Shown here one piece after another: positions 1-10,198 of a stretch of 64,000 bases of DNA. The first letter of the stretch is position 1, and each line of letters begins with the position of its first letter. The DNA is taken from assembly GCA_003545705.1 (NCBI GenBank), contig QVLQ01000031.1, positions 1,116,001 through 1,180,000 of the forward strand, in the 5' to 3' direction. The position numbers were made by a program, and so were the translations under genes. Source of the DNA: Acidomyces sp. 'richmondensis'. Lineage: Eukaryota; Ascomycota; Dothideomycetes; Mycosphaerellales; Teratosphaeriaceae. The notes beneath the pieces are model-generated. The model was not told the DNA's origin, searched no databases, and worked only from the letters and a program-made list of their open reading frames with translations.

Positions 1-630
1 AAAGCGCTCCCCGCCGACGAATGCAACAAAGAGACAGTTGGCCATGGAACCGATATGGGTGATCATCCGTTGGTAAAGCGGGCTAGGGATGATGATTGGA
101 GCAGTTACACTCAGATTGGCCGCCGCTTCAATTTGACATGCGAGCCCTGGTCTCTTACACTGTAGAGCGTCAACACGACTAAACATCCGCGTGGCTGATG
201 ACATGGGCGGGGCGGAGTCGTTACGGAGCCGTCCTCACCTTATGTGATGCAGCGCTGCTGTTTGCAAATAAATTCCACAGCCTTCTGCGTGGAGCTTGGC
301 AAATGACTGTCGTAATTGGCTTTGAAATGTGCCCGAATCCAGCATTATCAATGCCGGAGAGCTGGAGCACTCTGAATGCCGTAACATCTGTGAAAATCCT
401 AACCGACCCATGAGCGATAAATCATAAAAAGGCCGAAAGCACGTTACCATATCCAATAAGCCAAGAGTAAGCCCGAAGAACATATTCCTAGGCGCGACCT
501 TGGTGCTTCATTTGGTCAGACGGATGCGACATCACATTGGCGATGCGGAAAGTCTAGGCCTGAATGGCGGCGGCATATATGAACAATGTGATGAGCACTC
601 TATGCATACCTTCCGTCCCTCTCCCGGGCA
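1..630. other. Left-edge region, no gene assigned
   Basis: No coding region could be supported here. A minus-strand frame is open from about position 165 to the left edge and contains a C-x6-C pair, so it may be an exon of a gene lying mostly to the left. There is no start, no recognisable domain and no convincing upstream exon. Confidence 0.3.
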
Positions 631-2075
631 TCACAATCTAGCCTTCGTCTGCAGCACTTCCTCGACCAATCTCTCCACAGCCATTGCCGCGCCATAAGAG
701 GTCTGATAGCCATACCCACCGTGCCCATAATTATGCACGACCGAGACTTGTTTCCCATCCGGACCGGTGATCCTTTCATGTTCGATGCGTATGCCCGCCG
801 GCCGCATCGGTCGCAAGCCCACACCATGCCGAATGATGCTCAAAGCCTCGATTCCTCGACCAGCCGGCACCAGCGAAGGGTCCAGCTCGATGCAGCGCTT
901 CATGATCCGCACCGCGAGGTTCGGATCGACCTGCCCGTCCCAATTGCCCTTTTGCATGCATCCGCCGAGGATACATCCCCCGCCAGCGGCGCGGTTCATG
1001 ATGTATGTCGCTTCGTCGCCACCGTCGTCGGTGCCCGAGATGCTGGACATGGCTTTCGGCACGTTGCGGACCAGCACGATCTGGCCGCGGCCGGGGAAGA
1101 GGGTTTGGTCTTCCACGCCGCCTAGGTGGAGGGAGGAGAGACCGGTGCAGTTGATGACGAGATCCGCGCGCTTGCCCGTATGATGTAGCTCGGCTGCCTC
1201 GCTGATGTGCTTGACGATGCCTCGCCGGATGACGACGCCGTGCTTGAGGCACTGCGACGCGAGCCAGGGGAGGTAGAAGGCGGTGTTGATGCAGACCGAG
1301 GTGAAGCCCGTCCCGCCATCGGCGCCTGGCGGCAGCTCTGATTTGGAAAGGATGCGGAACTTTTCTCGGGTCAGCAAGAGTCAAGGCGTAAGAGGGTGGA
1401 CACGTACATTGGGCACCACATCTCGGAACCAAGCGTCGTCCTTGACGAGCTCGGAAAACCAGTCCGCCGTAGGTGAGCCCTTATCTTTCGTTCTTCGGAA
1501 GATCAAAGTGTCTACGATCGGTCAATCGACTTCCTGGAGGCCGTGAGAGGGCACGGGGCTGACCCTGGAAATGGATGCCGGCATCGGGTGCGTCTCTGGC
1601 CAAACGTGCCAGTTCCGGCCACGTGAAGCGCTCGTACGACGCATTGTTCGTTCCCGGCTTGCTCACTCTGCACCCCATCGTCAGTGCCGCCGCTGACAAT
1701 CGTCGCCGTAGACCGCCCACGACCTGACTGCTCGGCTGAGAGTGTGGTGCCCAGGCACTCTCTCTTCGCACCGCCGCCGATCGCCATTCGACCCCATGGT
1801 GGGAGGCACCCTCCGTGCCTGCCGCTTTGGGCGATGGGATTGGGACGACTTACGGGAGGTAGTTGGCTCCAGCCCACGGACTGGCGTATTCCGCATCATA
1901 GTCGCCGGGCATATGCTTGGCTATGATCGTGATGTTCGATTTGCCGCCGCGGGCGAGCTGCAAAGCACTGGTCAGGCCTGAGACCCCAGCGCTGGGGAGC
2001 GAGTGAGTTGGGGTCGTGATTAATTTGCGCCGGGCCTGCCTGAGCTTACCCAAGAACGACGATGGCCGTTGACAT
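631..2075 (-). CDS. D-amino-acid oxidase, peroxisomal type
   Basis: FAD-dependent oxidase that deaminates D-amino acids to 2-oxo acids, releasing ammonia and hydrogen peroxide. Five exons read continuously: 2050-2075, 1854-1991, 1564-1667, 1408-1511 and 631-1359, giving about 366 aa, normal for the family. Intron phases all match. Visible features are the N-terminal FAD-binding strand with GAGVSG (residues 9-14), PWAGANYLP, RILSKSELPPG followed by GTGFTSVCIN, the LRPMRP segment with the substrate-binding arginine, and the C-terminal NYGHGGYGYQTS family signature. The last three residues are ARL, a plausible PTS1 peroxisomal signal, as expected for a peroxide-producing enzyme. The start is the first ATG before the FAD motif; exon 1 is only 26 nt. 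D-aspartate oxidase is a related alternative and cannot be fully excluded. Confidence 0.88.
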
Positions 2076-2193
2076 GTCTGTCTACAGCGGCGCGAGACGG
2101 AGGAGTGGCCCGAGGACTACAAGAAGGGCGGGGGGCAGACAATGCGGAGGGGGGATTCGTGATATGACCAGCTTGCCTTTCACCTATGCGCAA

Positions 2194-2217
2194 GGGGGGG
2201 AAGGGGGTGGGGGAGGG
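2194..2217 (+). repeat. Guanine-rich tract (potential G-quadruplex)
   Basis: Four guanine runs of three or more are separated by one or two bases, fitting the usual four-run G-quadruplex pattern. It lies about 120 bp upstream of the D-amino-acid oxidase start codon. Any structure or regulatory role is inference. Confidence 0.5.
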
Positions 2218-2439
2218 TACGGGACGCTGGAGACGCGAAGATCTGCACCTGGATGTAGCGAAGTATCTGAGCGAGATCTTCTTTCACGGCGATTGCGAAG
2301 GAGCTTGAGCATGAGCGATGCCATCATCCACTACTCACGCCACACCGGCGGCCGGCCGGGCTGAGATATCACCTGCATCAGCGTCCACAATCGCCTCGGC
2401 AAAGGCCCCCGACGCTCAGCAGAGAGCTCCCAGAGCATC

Positions 2440-2530
2440 AGAGGATGAGAGGTGCAGAGGCTGAGAGGATTCAGAGGCTCAGAAGGCTCACAAGCTCACA
2501 AGTCTAACAGGCTCACAGGCTCACAGGCAG
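2440..2530 (+). repeat. Degenerate short tandem repeat
   Basis: A word close to caggctcaca recurs with substitutions across about 90 bp. Non-coding. Confidence 0.55.
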
Positions 2531-2878
2531 CCTCAAAGCTCAGCCTGACTCGCGTACCCGCAGCAAGCCCAGCGTCCATCGGACCGTTGTGGCAGTCTGG
2601 TGCGTGTAAGTGAATGCATTAAGGTAATCAAAGCGGAGACAAGGACGCGGCCTTCTTCGCCAATTCTCACCAACACACACCAACAGCCGGCGTCTGCTTC
2701 GGCACACACCCACACCCACACCCCTTCACATCCCCCCCCGCTCATTCCCCCTCACACTCTGGCATCTCTGCGTCCCCCGAGGCTCGATGTTCATGACGCA
2801 GGCGACGCGGGCGGCGCTGGCGAAGCGTCGGTGCTCTTGAATTGAGCCACAGGGGAACTCGTCGAGCTGGCGGTTGTA

Positions 2879-3093
2879 CAGTCTCTGTGAAGTGCGGACT
2901 GCCCCCCTGCTCCCGCAGCGGGTGACAGTCCTAATAAGGAAGAAGCTAGCGCCTAATTAGGAAGCAGCTATACTAAATTGGGACTAGCCGAAACGGAAAC
3001 TAGACATGAATTAAGATGAGCTAGACATGAATCCAGAATAGCGCAGCGCCACACCAATCGATTTAAATTCTAATCAATTCTACCAACGCGTGT
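2879..3093 (+). repeat. Left terminal inverted repeat of the Tc1-like element
   Basis: Pairs with 4108-4322 in inverted orientation, with only a few mismatches seen by eye (for example near 2998 and 3053). The inner end runs into the 3' end of the transposase reading frame. Confidence 0.9.
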
Positions 3094-4086
3094 GGCCACC
3101 CTCTGCGTCAATTACTGCCTGACAGCGTTCCTTTATTGATGAGACAAAGGTAGCCATATCGAAGTCCTTTAATGAATCCCACTCCTGTTGAACAGCTGTT
3201 ATTACCTCTTCACGGGTCTTTGGGAAGTGCTTGCCAATCCTATCCTTAAGCATTGACCAAAGGTTTTCAATAGGATTAAGGTCCGGCGAATTCGCAGGCC
3301 AATCAATTCTAATCAAACCCATTTGATTGAGCAGCTCAATCGTCGCGTGTGCCTTGTGAATTGACGCGTTATCTTGCATAAAGATAAGCTCCTCCCATCA
3401 TTCTCAATAATAAAATTACAACGAATTTCATTAAGAAGAGGTAGAATCTCTTCTCGATATCGTTGACCATTTACACCACCTTGTTCAAACATATGCATAC
3501 CCCAAGCCTTCTTTAATGATATGGCGGCCCATATCATTACAGATGAATACTTACGGAATCGCGCTGTTAAACAATCTTCTAACAACTCTTCACCGACCGT
3601 TCGGGTAACGTAAACTTGTCCGAACCACCCGCATTTGATTGACGCTTCGTCTGTCCACAGAACACGCTCCCATTGATTAAGATCCCAATCAATATGCTCT
3701 TTAGCAAAGGCTAATCGCGCTGCTTTGTGCTTATTGGTAAGCAAAGGCTTCTTGCGGGCTTTACGGCGTAAATAGCCCTCTTTCGCAAAGGCTTTAGTTA
3801 AGGTCTGCGGGTGGACTTTAATCGATTCGAGCTCGGCGATTGCGGCGAAAGGTAATCGTCTATGGGTGGCGTCAATTGTGGCCCGTTTGATTAATCGTCT
3901 GCGGGTAGAGGTGCGGCATACTGGTAATCGTCCGGTAGGGCGTGGAGGCGTTGTAGGGGTGTTTATAGCTAATCGAACGGTTGAACGAGGTATACTAAGT
4001 CGTTGGCTAATTGCGTCGTAACTCCAGTTAGCGATTTGATAAAGAGTGCGGCATTGAATACGCTGTTCATAAGTAAGACGCGTCAT
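3080..4086 (-). pseudogene. Tc1-like DD34E transposase, frameshifted
   Basis: Cut-and-paste transposase of the element. The 5' part (4086 down to about 3395) has an N-terminal helix-turn-helix DNA-binding region beginning MTRLTYEQRIQ, and the first catalytic aspartate in LWTDEAS. The 3' part continues in another frame with the second aspartate in MQDNA and the glutamate in PDLNPIENLW, 34 residues later, so it is a DD34E Tc1-type enzyme. The frames meet in a guanine run near 3392-3397; loss of one G there explains the break. Programmed frameshifting is possible but there is no specific support. The second part ends in the left inverted repeat. Confidence 0.9.
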
Positions 4087-4107
4087 ATTGTTGTTAGAAA
4101 GATACTT

Positions 4108-4322
4108 ACACGCGTTGGTAGAATTGATTAGAATTTAAATCGATTGGGGTGGCGCTGCGCTATTCTGGATTCATGTCTAGCTCATCTTAATTCATGTCTA
4201 GTCTCCGTTTCGGCTAGTCCCAATTTAGTATAGCTGCTTCCTAATTAGGCGCTAGCTTCTTCCTTATTAGGACTGTCACCCGCTGCGGGAGCAGGGGGGC
4301 AGTCCGCACTTCACAGAGACTG
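4108..4322 (-). repeat. Right terminal inverted repeat of the Tc1-like element
   Basis: Inverted partner of 2879-3093; its outer end is followed directly by the TA target copy at 4323-4324. The transposase start codon at 4086 lies just inside it, so it probably carries the transposase promoter. Confidence 0.9.
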
Positions 4323-4324
4323 TA

Positions 4325-4810
4325 TGACGGAATTTCTCCTCCCCTAGCGCGCGTCGGGATATCCTAGCTAGGGGTTTAGAGGGGCAGCGAGGCGAGAACG
4401 GCGAAGGTAAGAAACACTGGCATTACCACGCCATCCTCCTTAAAGCCGTGGAATATAAGCAACAAAAACCCTGGCGGACAAGGCTCCGGGGTGGGCGTCG
4501 GGAGAGCTGGGGGAGGCGAGGGAGGATCATTTGCTGTAAATTCCGGCGTAGTATGCCCTTGCACCGTGTTTGAGTTTTTTGCCTCAGGCCCGGGGGCTGC
4601 ACCATCGGTATCTCTCACTATCAATCACTCACCCTCTCACTCACTCACTGCCTCGGTCTCTCTCTCTCTTTCTCTCTCTCTCACCCTCTCTCGTCGTTGC
4701 CGAGCACGCACGAAGAGTCCGGGTGGAGAGCTTAGACGGGCGAGTGCCATGAGGCAACAGGCTGATCGTCCCGGCAGAAGCATCATTCCGTCTTGCGTGC
4801 ACGCGGTGCA
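4325..4810. promoter_or_regulatory. Upstream region of the OTU gene with CT-rich tract
   Basis: Non-coding interval between the transposon and the OTU start. A pyrimidine tract of CTCT repeats spans about 4620-4695. CT-rich stretches are common in filamentous-fungal core promoters, so this probably belongs to the promoter or 5' leader of the downstream gene. Confidence 0.45.
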
Positions 4811-6303
4811 ATGGGAGGGTCGGCGGCGGAGGAGGAGTTTCCATTGCTGTCGGCCCTGGGCTTGTACGCAGCTGACATCCGCGGTGACGGTGAGTACGAC
4901 GGTCCAGTTCAATGCCCCCACCGCTCCCGCTTCCTTTGTCGCTCCCCATGTGTTCGCTCTTGGTGTATGTGTCCGGGGCAGAGAAGCTTATGCAATTGCG
5001 GGTGTCAGGCAACTGCCTCTTCAACGCCCTCTCCGATCAGCTCTACGGCCACCAGAACGAGCACGCGGCGATTCGCTCGCGTGTCATAGAGTACATGCGT
5101 GCACACGCCGAGTACTACAAACAATTCATCGACGTCTACCCGGGCGGTGGCATACGCCGGAACCCCAAACGCAAGAATGCCGGGGCGTACTCCTCGCCCA
5201 CCAACGCCCCGCCCCCGTCGGAGGCGGACATCGACCGCGTGTTCGAGAGCCACTTGCAGCGGATGGCGAAAGGGGGCACGTACGGCGATAACATGGAGAT
5301 CACGGCGTTTTCGTCGGCATACGAGGTGGACGTGAAGATCTACCAGAGGGACTTTGCCTACATGGTGACAGGAGGGGGGGGGGAGGATAGCAATCGGCCG
5401 GTGGCACACATCGCCTATCACATGTGGGAACACTACTCGTCGATCCGGAACCTCGACGGGCCGCACAGCGGCCGGCCAGCCGTGTGTCCCAAGGTCCTGT
5501 CGCCGGAAGAAGAGGCGAAGCAGCGAGAAAAGCTGGCTCAAGTGCCGCACGTGCAGCCGTGGCAAGTCGACGTCGTGTCGAAGTCGTTGCCCTTTCTCGC
5601 CGACAAACCGGCCATTAAGCGTGCGTTGGAGGCCGCCAAGGGCGATGTCAACCTCGCCGTTTCGAATCTGCTGGATGCGGAGGAGTGTGGCAGCACGTCG
5701 CAGCCGGAAAGTTCGAGCGTGGAGCGGGATCCAGATAGTGATGATGACGCCCACGCCGGGCCGAACAAGAAGCAAGATCGGAGGATGAGCCGGGCATCTC
5801 GGGCGCAGAAGCAAAGAAGCAACGAGAGCAAGCATGCTCTGTCACACCTCGCGCCATACGACGGGAGTCAAGAGTCCATCGGTAGCTTCGAATCGGAAGC
5901 ATCGAGCGCGCCGGAAGGCTCGCTGCCGAGGACGCAAAGCCAGTCTCATGAGATTGAAGATACGGAGGCGCAGAAGAAGGAGAACGAAGATGACGTCCCG
6001 CCACCGTCACCGGAGCGGAAGCCCGTCAAGCTCAAGCTCCTCCCCCCGCGTCCTCCGGACCAAGCCCTCCGTGGTGGCAAGACCATCCTGCGACAACCAG
6101 GGCCCGCACGGATTAGTGCCCGCGAAAGGAAAGATGTAAAGAAGCAGGCTCAGAAGGCTGCGCGCAAAGAACGGGCACAGGCTGCTGCTAAAGGTGGTGG
6201 CAGACGGACCGAATCTCCCTCCGCAGCCGGGCTGGCTTTGCGTCAGAAAGGCATGACGGAGACGCCGCCAGTCACCGAGACTCTACGGACGCTGTACATC
6301 TGA
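4811..6303 (+). CDS. OTU-family deubiquitinase with UBA-like domain (OTUD3-like)
   Basis: Cysteine protease predicted to remove ubiquitin from proteins. Exon 1 is 4811-4889 and exon 2 is 5009-6303, joined through a 119-nt intron that splits the glycine of the catalytic GDGNC motif; the joined protein is about 457 aa. The OTU domain runs from roughly residue 15 to 160: aspartate and nucleophilic cysteine in DGNCLFNALSDQLYG, YGDNMEITAFSSAY, and the catalytic histidine in EHYSSIRN. A UBA-like helix bundle follows (AIKRALEAAKGDVNLAVSNLL), then a charged disordered tail rich in K, R, E, S and P. The continuous frame opening at 4912 reads through the intron and is not the true start. The ATG at 4811 is the only upstream in-frame ATG seen after a stop. 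Confidence 0.88.
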
Positions 6304-7057
6304 CTGGGGGGCTATGCATGGATTTCATGGCTCGCATTGCGGGCGAGTCTGCAATCGCCCGCCTTTCAATTCTGATCTCACGGCCGGACTAGTCACCTAA
6401 AGAGATACCCTACGACTCCCGCACTTTACTTATAATCCACATCCACATCTACATCATTGACATCATCATACAAATCATCACCGTCATAATCCTCACCCTT
6501 ATGAAGCACCATACACAGACGACCATGCACAGCATAGCGCGGAGCATTCTTGACGTCTTACTTTCTTCTTAGCCCATTGGGTATATGCATAGCGATGGCG
6601 CAAAAATAGATTATCTCGGTAGGATAAGCAATGGTCTGTTTCTTGGAAGGGCCGATGCATACGGAGAAACGGGAGGGGAAGGAGTGAGGGAGAGACGGGA
6701 AAAAAAAAGGAGGAGGAAGAAAAGTGCTTGCTTCTGTTGCTCCGGGCACCGTTTTTCTGAAACTGCCATCGCCGGACGGAGGATGTTGTTCAGAGAAAGC
6801 AAAAAGGGAGGGTGTGAGGGACTAGAAACTAAACATATAGTAGACAGCTGCACTGAACGCAGGGACTGCTCGACTCTTTTGGATGATAAATGATGCGCCC
6901 TTCCACCTCCTGTCGCCGCGCTTGCCATTTAGGTCACCCCGCCGAGTGCTTCATGCTACCAAGCAGCGTGACGCCCCGAGAGACATAATATATATATACG
7001 TCTATCATCGAACATGACCGGCTTCAACGCTGGCCACCCCCGGGAAAACGACCCCTT
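6304..7057. other. Intergenic region between convergent genes
   Basis: Holds the 3' regions of the OTU gene (+) and the ribose-5-phosphate isomerase gene (-). Contains AT-rich tracts (CATCA/ATCAT words at about 6440-6500, TATATA at about 6990) suitable for polyadenylation. No gene seen. Confidence 0.6.
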
Positions 7058-7930
7058 TCACTTTTTCACCTCCTCGGCGTGCCGCACTTGCACCCCACCA
7101 TCCTCCATCCCAAAGTACACCGCAACGGGTTTCTGCCCGCCCTGTTCCAGTCCTTGGGCCAACGCTTGCGGTCCATTCATGCCGTGGAAGATTCCCACCG
7201 CCAACACCCCGTTGATTTCCTTGATCGCGTGCGCCAATTCGTCTACGCCCCACACCCCATTCACACCACTGCCGTCCGCCCCGGCCGCGACATCAGACCG
7301 ACTGAGGAGCGGCTTGAACGGGGCATCGATGATGTAGAACGACTGATCCGTCTGGATCGGGCCCGTCTTGGCGAGACTGTGCTCGCGGAGCCGCGGGTCC
7401 GGCGAGCCCAGCCGCCGCAATTCACGCAACACGGACGCGAAGGCGATGGGTGCCACCTCTATGGGCACGGCGGGCCATTTGGTGAGCAAACGACGCTGCG
7501 CCTTGCGATAATCGGCGATGCACACAAATTTCCGGCTGCGACACGCCACGAGCTTCTCTTGGAACAAACACGCGCCCCCGCCTTTGATGCAATTGAGTTC
7601 CTCATCCACCTCGTCGGCCCCATCGAATGCGACGTCCAGCATTGCGTCTGCCGGCAGGCTGTCGTATGCCATGGCGTTCAAGCCCGCTTGCTCGATCATT
7701 TTGCGGCTGTTCCAGCCCGTCGGCACGAACCAGTTGAGGTGGCCGGGTGGGGGCGGATGGGTGCGGAGATGTTCTCGGATGGCCTCCACGCCATACACAA
7801 TCGTGCTGCCGCTGCCGATGCCGACGAAGGGCATGGAGGAGTCGAAATGCTCTGCCACGGCGCGGTAGGCGGCTTTGCGCTTCGCCGCCTCGATGCGGTC
7901 GAGCTCTGGGTCGGCTTGGGCGGCGGACAT
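7058..7930 (-). CDS. RKI1: Ribose-5-phosphate isomerase
   Basis: Interconverts ribose 5-phosphate and ribulose 5-phosphate in the non-oxidative pentose phosphate pathway (cytosol). Intronless, 290 aa. Conserved RpiA motifs are all present: phosphate-binding GIGSGSTIVYGV at residues 37-48, DGADEVDE at 103-110 containing the catalytic acid, and KGGGACLFQEK at 116-126. The C-terminal part carries VAVGIFHGM-type conservation near the family end. It is divergent from the NEDD8 E1 subunit gene, with about 510 bp between start codons. Nothing unusual; length and ends fit fungal orthologues. Confidence 0.95.
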   Translation of the reverse strand: MSAAQADPELDRIEAAKRKAAYRAVAEHFDSSMPFVGIGSGSTIVYGVEAIREHLRTHPPPPGHLNWFVPTGWNSRKMIEQAGLNAMAYDSLPADAMLDVAFDGADEVDEELNCIKGGGACLFQEKLVACRSRKFVCIADYRKAQRRLLTKWPAVPIEVAPIAFASVLRELRRLGSPDPRLREHSLAKTGPIQTDQSFYIIDAPFKPLLSRSDVAAGADGSGVNGVWGVDELAHAIKEINGVLAVGIFHGMNGPQALAQGLEQGGQKPVAVYFGMEDGGVQVRHAEEVKK

Positions 7931-8440
7931 GGTGGTCGAGGGATGTCGGCGGATAGTGATTGGGGAGGTAGCGGGGATTTTCGATCTCCAATGGCTGAGG
8001 TGAAAGCGGCTATGCCGTCGTGACCATTGACGATACGTTTGTGTTGAGGCGGAACCTGCGGATAGGTTTTAATGGTCCCGTTGGACAGCGCTGTGAGTGT
8101 TTGTCATGGGGGCTAGCGTACTTCGGTACATGCACGATATGTCGGAGGTAGTGATGGTGGAGGAAGGATGCCGTGAATTATGTAGGCAGCTTCTCAGCAT
8201 CCAGAAATGTTTCTCCGCCGCAACATGCAATTCTTCTCTTCCAGGTGAACCCCCACCAATCGATTGCCCCGCGTGGTCCAAGCGCGGAGTACTGAAAGCG
8301 TGATACCGGAGTTTCCCAGGCACCGCTCGTCTGAAGCTCTTGTCGTATCAAACACACCACCACCACCACCACCACCACCACCACCACCACCAATGACCAG
8401 ATCGATTAATGATTATTTCGTCGGCGTTCAATGATCAAGC
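7931..8440. promoter_or_regulatory. Divergent promoter region RKI1 / ULA1
   Basis: About 510 bp between two divergent start codons, with no coding content. Its main landmark is an uninterrupted ACC trinucleotide tract at about 8352-8392, some 50-90 bp before the ULA1 start. Confidence 0.55.
8349..8392 (+). repeat. (ACC)n microsatellite
   Basis: About 14 consecutive ACC/CAC units directly upstream of the ULA1 start codon, probably in its 5' leader. The opposite strand reads as a valine run, which produces a spurious open frame. Confidence 0.9.
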
Positions 8441-10198
8441 ATGGCGGACGATCACATTACGGACGTCCCACCACCGCTCCAAGATCTACCCAGTGCGAAG
8501 GAGAAGAAATATGACCGACAGCTTCGTCTCTGGGGAGCAGCCGGGCAGGTTGCGCTGGAGGAAACGCACGTTCTCCTGATCAACAACGGGCCGGGAGTCG
8601 CGGGGGTGGAGGCGCTGAAGAATCTCATCCTGCCGGGCATCGGCCAATTCACCATCCTCGACGCGGCCATCGTAAACGAAGCCGACCTCGGGGTCAACTT
8701 CTTCCTCGATGATGCCTCCCTGGGCAAGTTCCGAGCGACGGAGACGGTCAAGATGTTGATGGAGCTCAATCCAAGCGTGCAGGGCCATGCTGTCACCGAG
8801 CCTTTGGCCTCCTTCATCACGAAGGACGGGGCGTTGCTACCGTACAACCTTCTCATTGTCGCCGCGCCGATCGATCCCACCATCCTCTCCCACATCCTCG
8901 CGCATGCCGAGACCTCGGATATCCCCACCTTCTATCTGCATTCTGTCGGGTACTTTGCCTCCTTCTCCGTACTCCTCCCGCGCGTCTTTCCCATTGTTGA
9001 TACCCACCCCGATCCGACGGCGACGTCCGATCTCCGTCTGCTAACGCCATGGCCCGCTCTGTCCGAGTTTGCGAAAGAGAAGACTGCCGGGCTGGGAAGC
9101 GATGCCATGAGTCAGCACGAAAAAGCACACATACCGTGGATCTGCCTGCTTCTATACTATCTCGAGGTGTGGAAGAAAGAGCACGATGGCAAGGTACCCC
9201 TCACGTTTGCCGAGAAAACCCAATTTCGCAAACTGGTCCGCTCCGGGGATCTCCAAGAAGAGAACTTCGACGAGGCGTGTGCAGCGGTAGTCAAGGCCAT
9301 CACTCCGCACAAGCTGTCCAGCGCTGCGAAGGAGATACTCGCCGCACCCGAGGCACAGAATCTGACGTCGACATCACCCGCATTTTGGGTCATCGCCAAC
9401 GCCATCGGTCGTTTCGTTGATCGCCACGGCGAACTGCCTTTACCTGGTGCCGTCCCGGACATGAAAGCACAATCAGCGGAATACATCCAACTCCAAAACA
9501 TCTACAAATCAAAAGCCCGAGAAGACAGTGCCGAAGTGCTTGCCACTGTACGCGAGATCGAGAAACAAACGCACCGCTCTCCGACACATACCATCGACGA
9601 GAAGGAAGTGGAGAACTTCTGCAAAGGGGCTGCCCACATCCATCTCGTGCGCGGCCGGCCGCTGCAGATTGTACGGCCGGGCGAGCCGGTCCGTTTCAGT
9701 GATCGGGCCAAGGCCATGGCTATGCAGCTCACCACGCCAGATAGTCTCTTTGGATTGTATATTGCTTTCCTGGCTTGGGACCATTTCGTCGCCACCCACT
9801 ACCACCAACAGCCCACATCGTCCAATTCCGTCGCCGCCCCCGCCGCAGGGCTTGGCGAAGGCGGCTTCCGAATGCCTGGAAGCGGCGAGAGCGATTTCGA
9901 GACCGACGTCGCAAAAGTCAATGGTATCGCCCACAAAATCCTCGACGGTTTGCTGGCTGAAGCCGCGACTATGGGCGAAGAACCGCCGGAGTCCGCAGAA
10001 GAAGCCCGGGAGCATGTCTCGGAGTACTGTCGCGAGCTGGTGCGCGCGGGCGGCGGCGAGCTGCACAACATGGCATCGCTCTTAGGAGGCCTGCTCGCGC
10101 AGGAGGTCATCAAAGTCGTCACACGCCAATACATCCCCATCGACAATACGTGCGTGTTTGACGGGGTGGGGAGTCGGAGTCAGGTTTTCCGGTTGTGA
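8441..10198 (+). CDS. ULA1: NEDD8-activating enzyme E1 regulatory subunit
   Basis: APPBP1/NAE1/Ula1 orthologue. It pairs with the catalytic Uba3 subunit to activate the ubiquitin-like protein NEDD8/Rub1, which is then attached to cullins. Intronless, 585 aa. The N-terminal ThiF-like adenylation half begins with KYDRQLRLWGAAGQ and continues with an E1-type Rossmann segment (ALEETHVLLINNGPG), LKNLILPGIGQFTILD and DLGVNFFLD. The C-terminal signature includes SLLGGLLAQEVIKVVTRQYIP and NTCVFDGVGS. It has no catalytic cysteine domain of its own, as expected for the regulatory subunit. The ATG at 8441 is the first in frame and places the conserved start region near residue 24. Convergent with the transhydrogenase gene. 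Confidence 0.95.
   Translation: MADDHITDVPPPLQDLPSAKEKKYDRQLRLWGAAGQVALEETHVLLINNGPGVAGVEALKNLILPGIGQFTILDAAIVNEADLGVNFFLDDASLGKFRATETVKMLMELNPSVQGHAVTEPLASFITKDGALLPYNLLIVAAPIDPTILSHILAHAETSDIPTFYLHSVGYFASFSVLLPRVFPIVDTHPDPTATSDLRLLTPWPALSEFAKEKTAGLGSDAMSQHEKAHIPWICLLLYYLEVWKKEHDGKVPLTFAEKTQFRKLVRSGDLQEENFDEACAAVVKAITPHKLSSAAKEILAAPEAQNLTSTSPAFWVIANAIGRFVDRHGELPLPGAVPDMKAQSAEYIQLQNIYKSKAREDSAEVLATVREIEKQTHRSPTHTIDEKEVENFCKGAAHIHLVRGRPLQIVRPGEPVRFSDRAKAMAMQLTTPDSLFGLYIAFLAWDHFVATHYHQQPTSSNSVAAPAAGLGEGGFRMPGSGESDFETDVAKVNGIAHKILDGLLAEAATMGEEPPESAEEAREHVSEYCRELVRAGGGELHNMASLLGGLLAQEVIKVVTRQYIPIDNTCVFDGVGSRSQVFRL

Larger units (their letters stand above)
2076..2878. other. Intergenic region with low-complexity tracts
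   Basis: Upstream of the D-amino-acid oxidase and left of the Tc1 element. No coding capacity is recognised. It holds a run of guanine tracts (about 2194-2217), a degenerate tandem of a caggctcaca-like word (about 2440-2530) and a CA/CCCC-rich tract (about 2670-2760). The last two bases are the TA target copy of the transposon. Confidence 0.6.
2879..4322 (-). mobile_element. Tc1/mariner-type DNA transposon, 1,444 bp
   Basis: The element is bounded by near-perfect inverted repeats of about 215 bp whose outer ends read CAGTCTCTGTG. It is flanked by TA on both sides (2877-2878 and 4323-4324), the classic target duplication of the Tc1/mariner superfamily. One minus-strand transposase gene fills the interior. 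The repeats differ at only a few positions, so insertion was fairly recent, but the transposase carries a one-base frameshift. It sits between the divergent D-amino-acid oxidase and OTU protease genes and does not interrupt either. Confidence 0.95.

Noticed and set aside
1..165. Possible second half of a Zn2Cys6 cluster on the minus strand at the left edge (CKRPGLAC)
   Set aside because: Only one C-x6-C pair is visible and no exon with the first half of the cluster could be found upstream.
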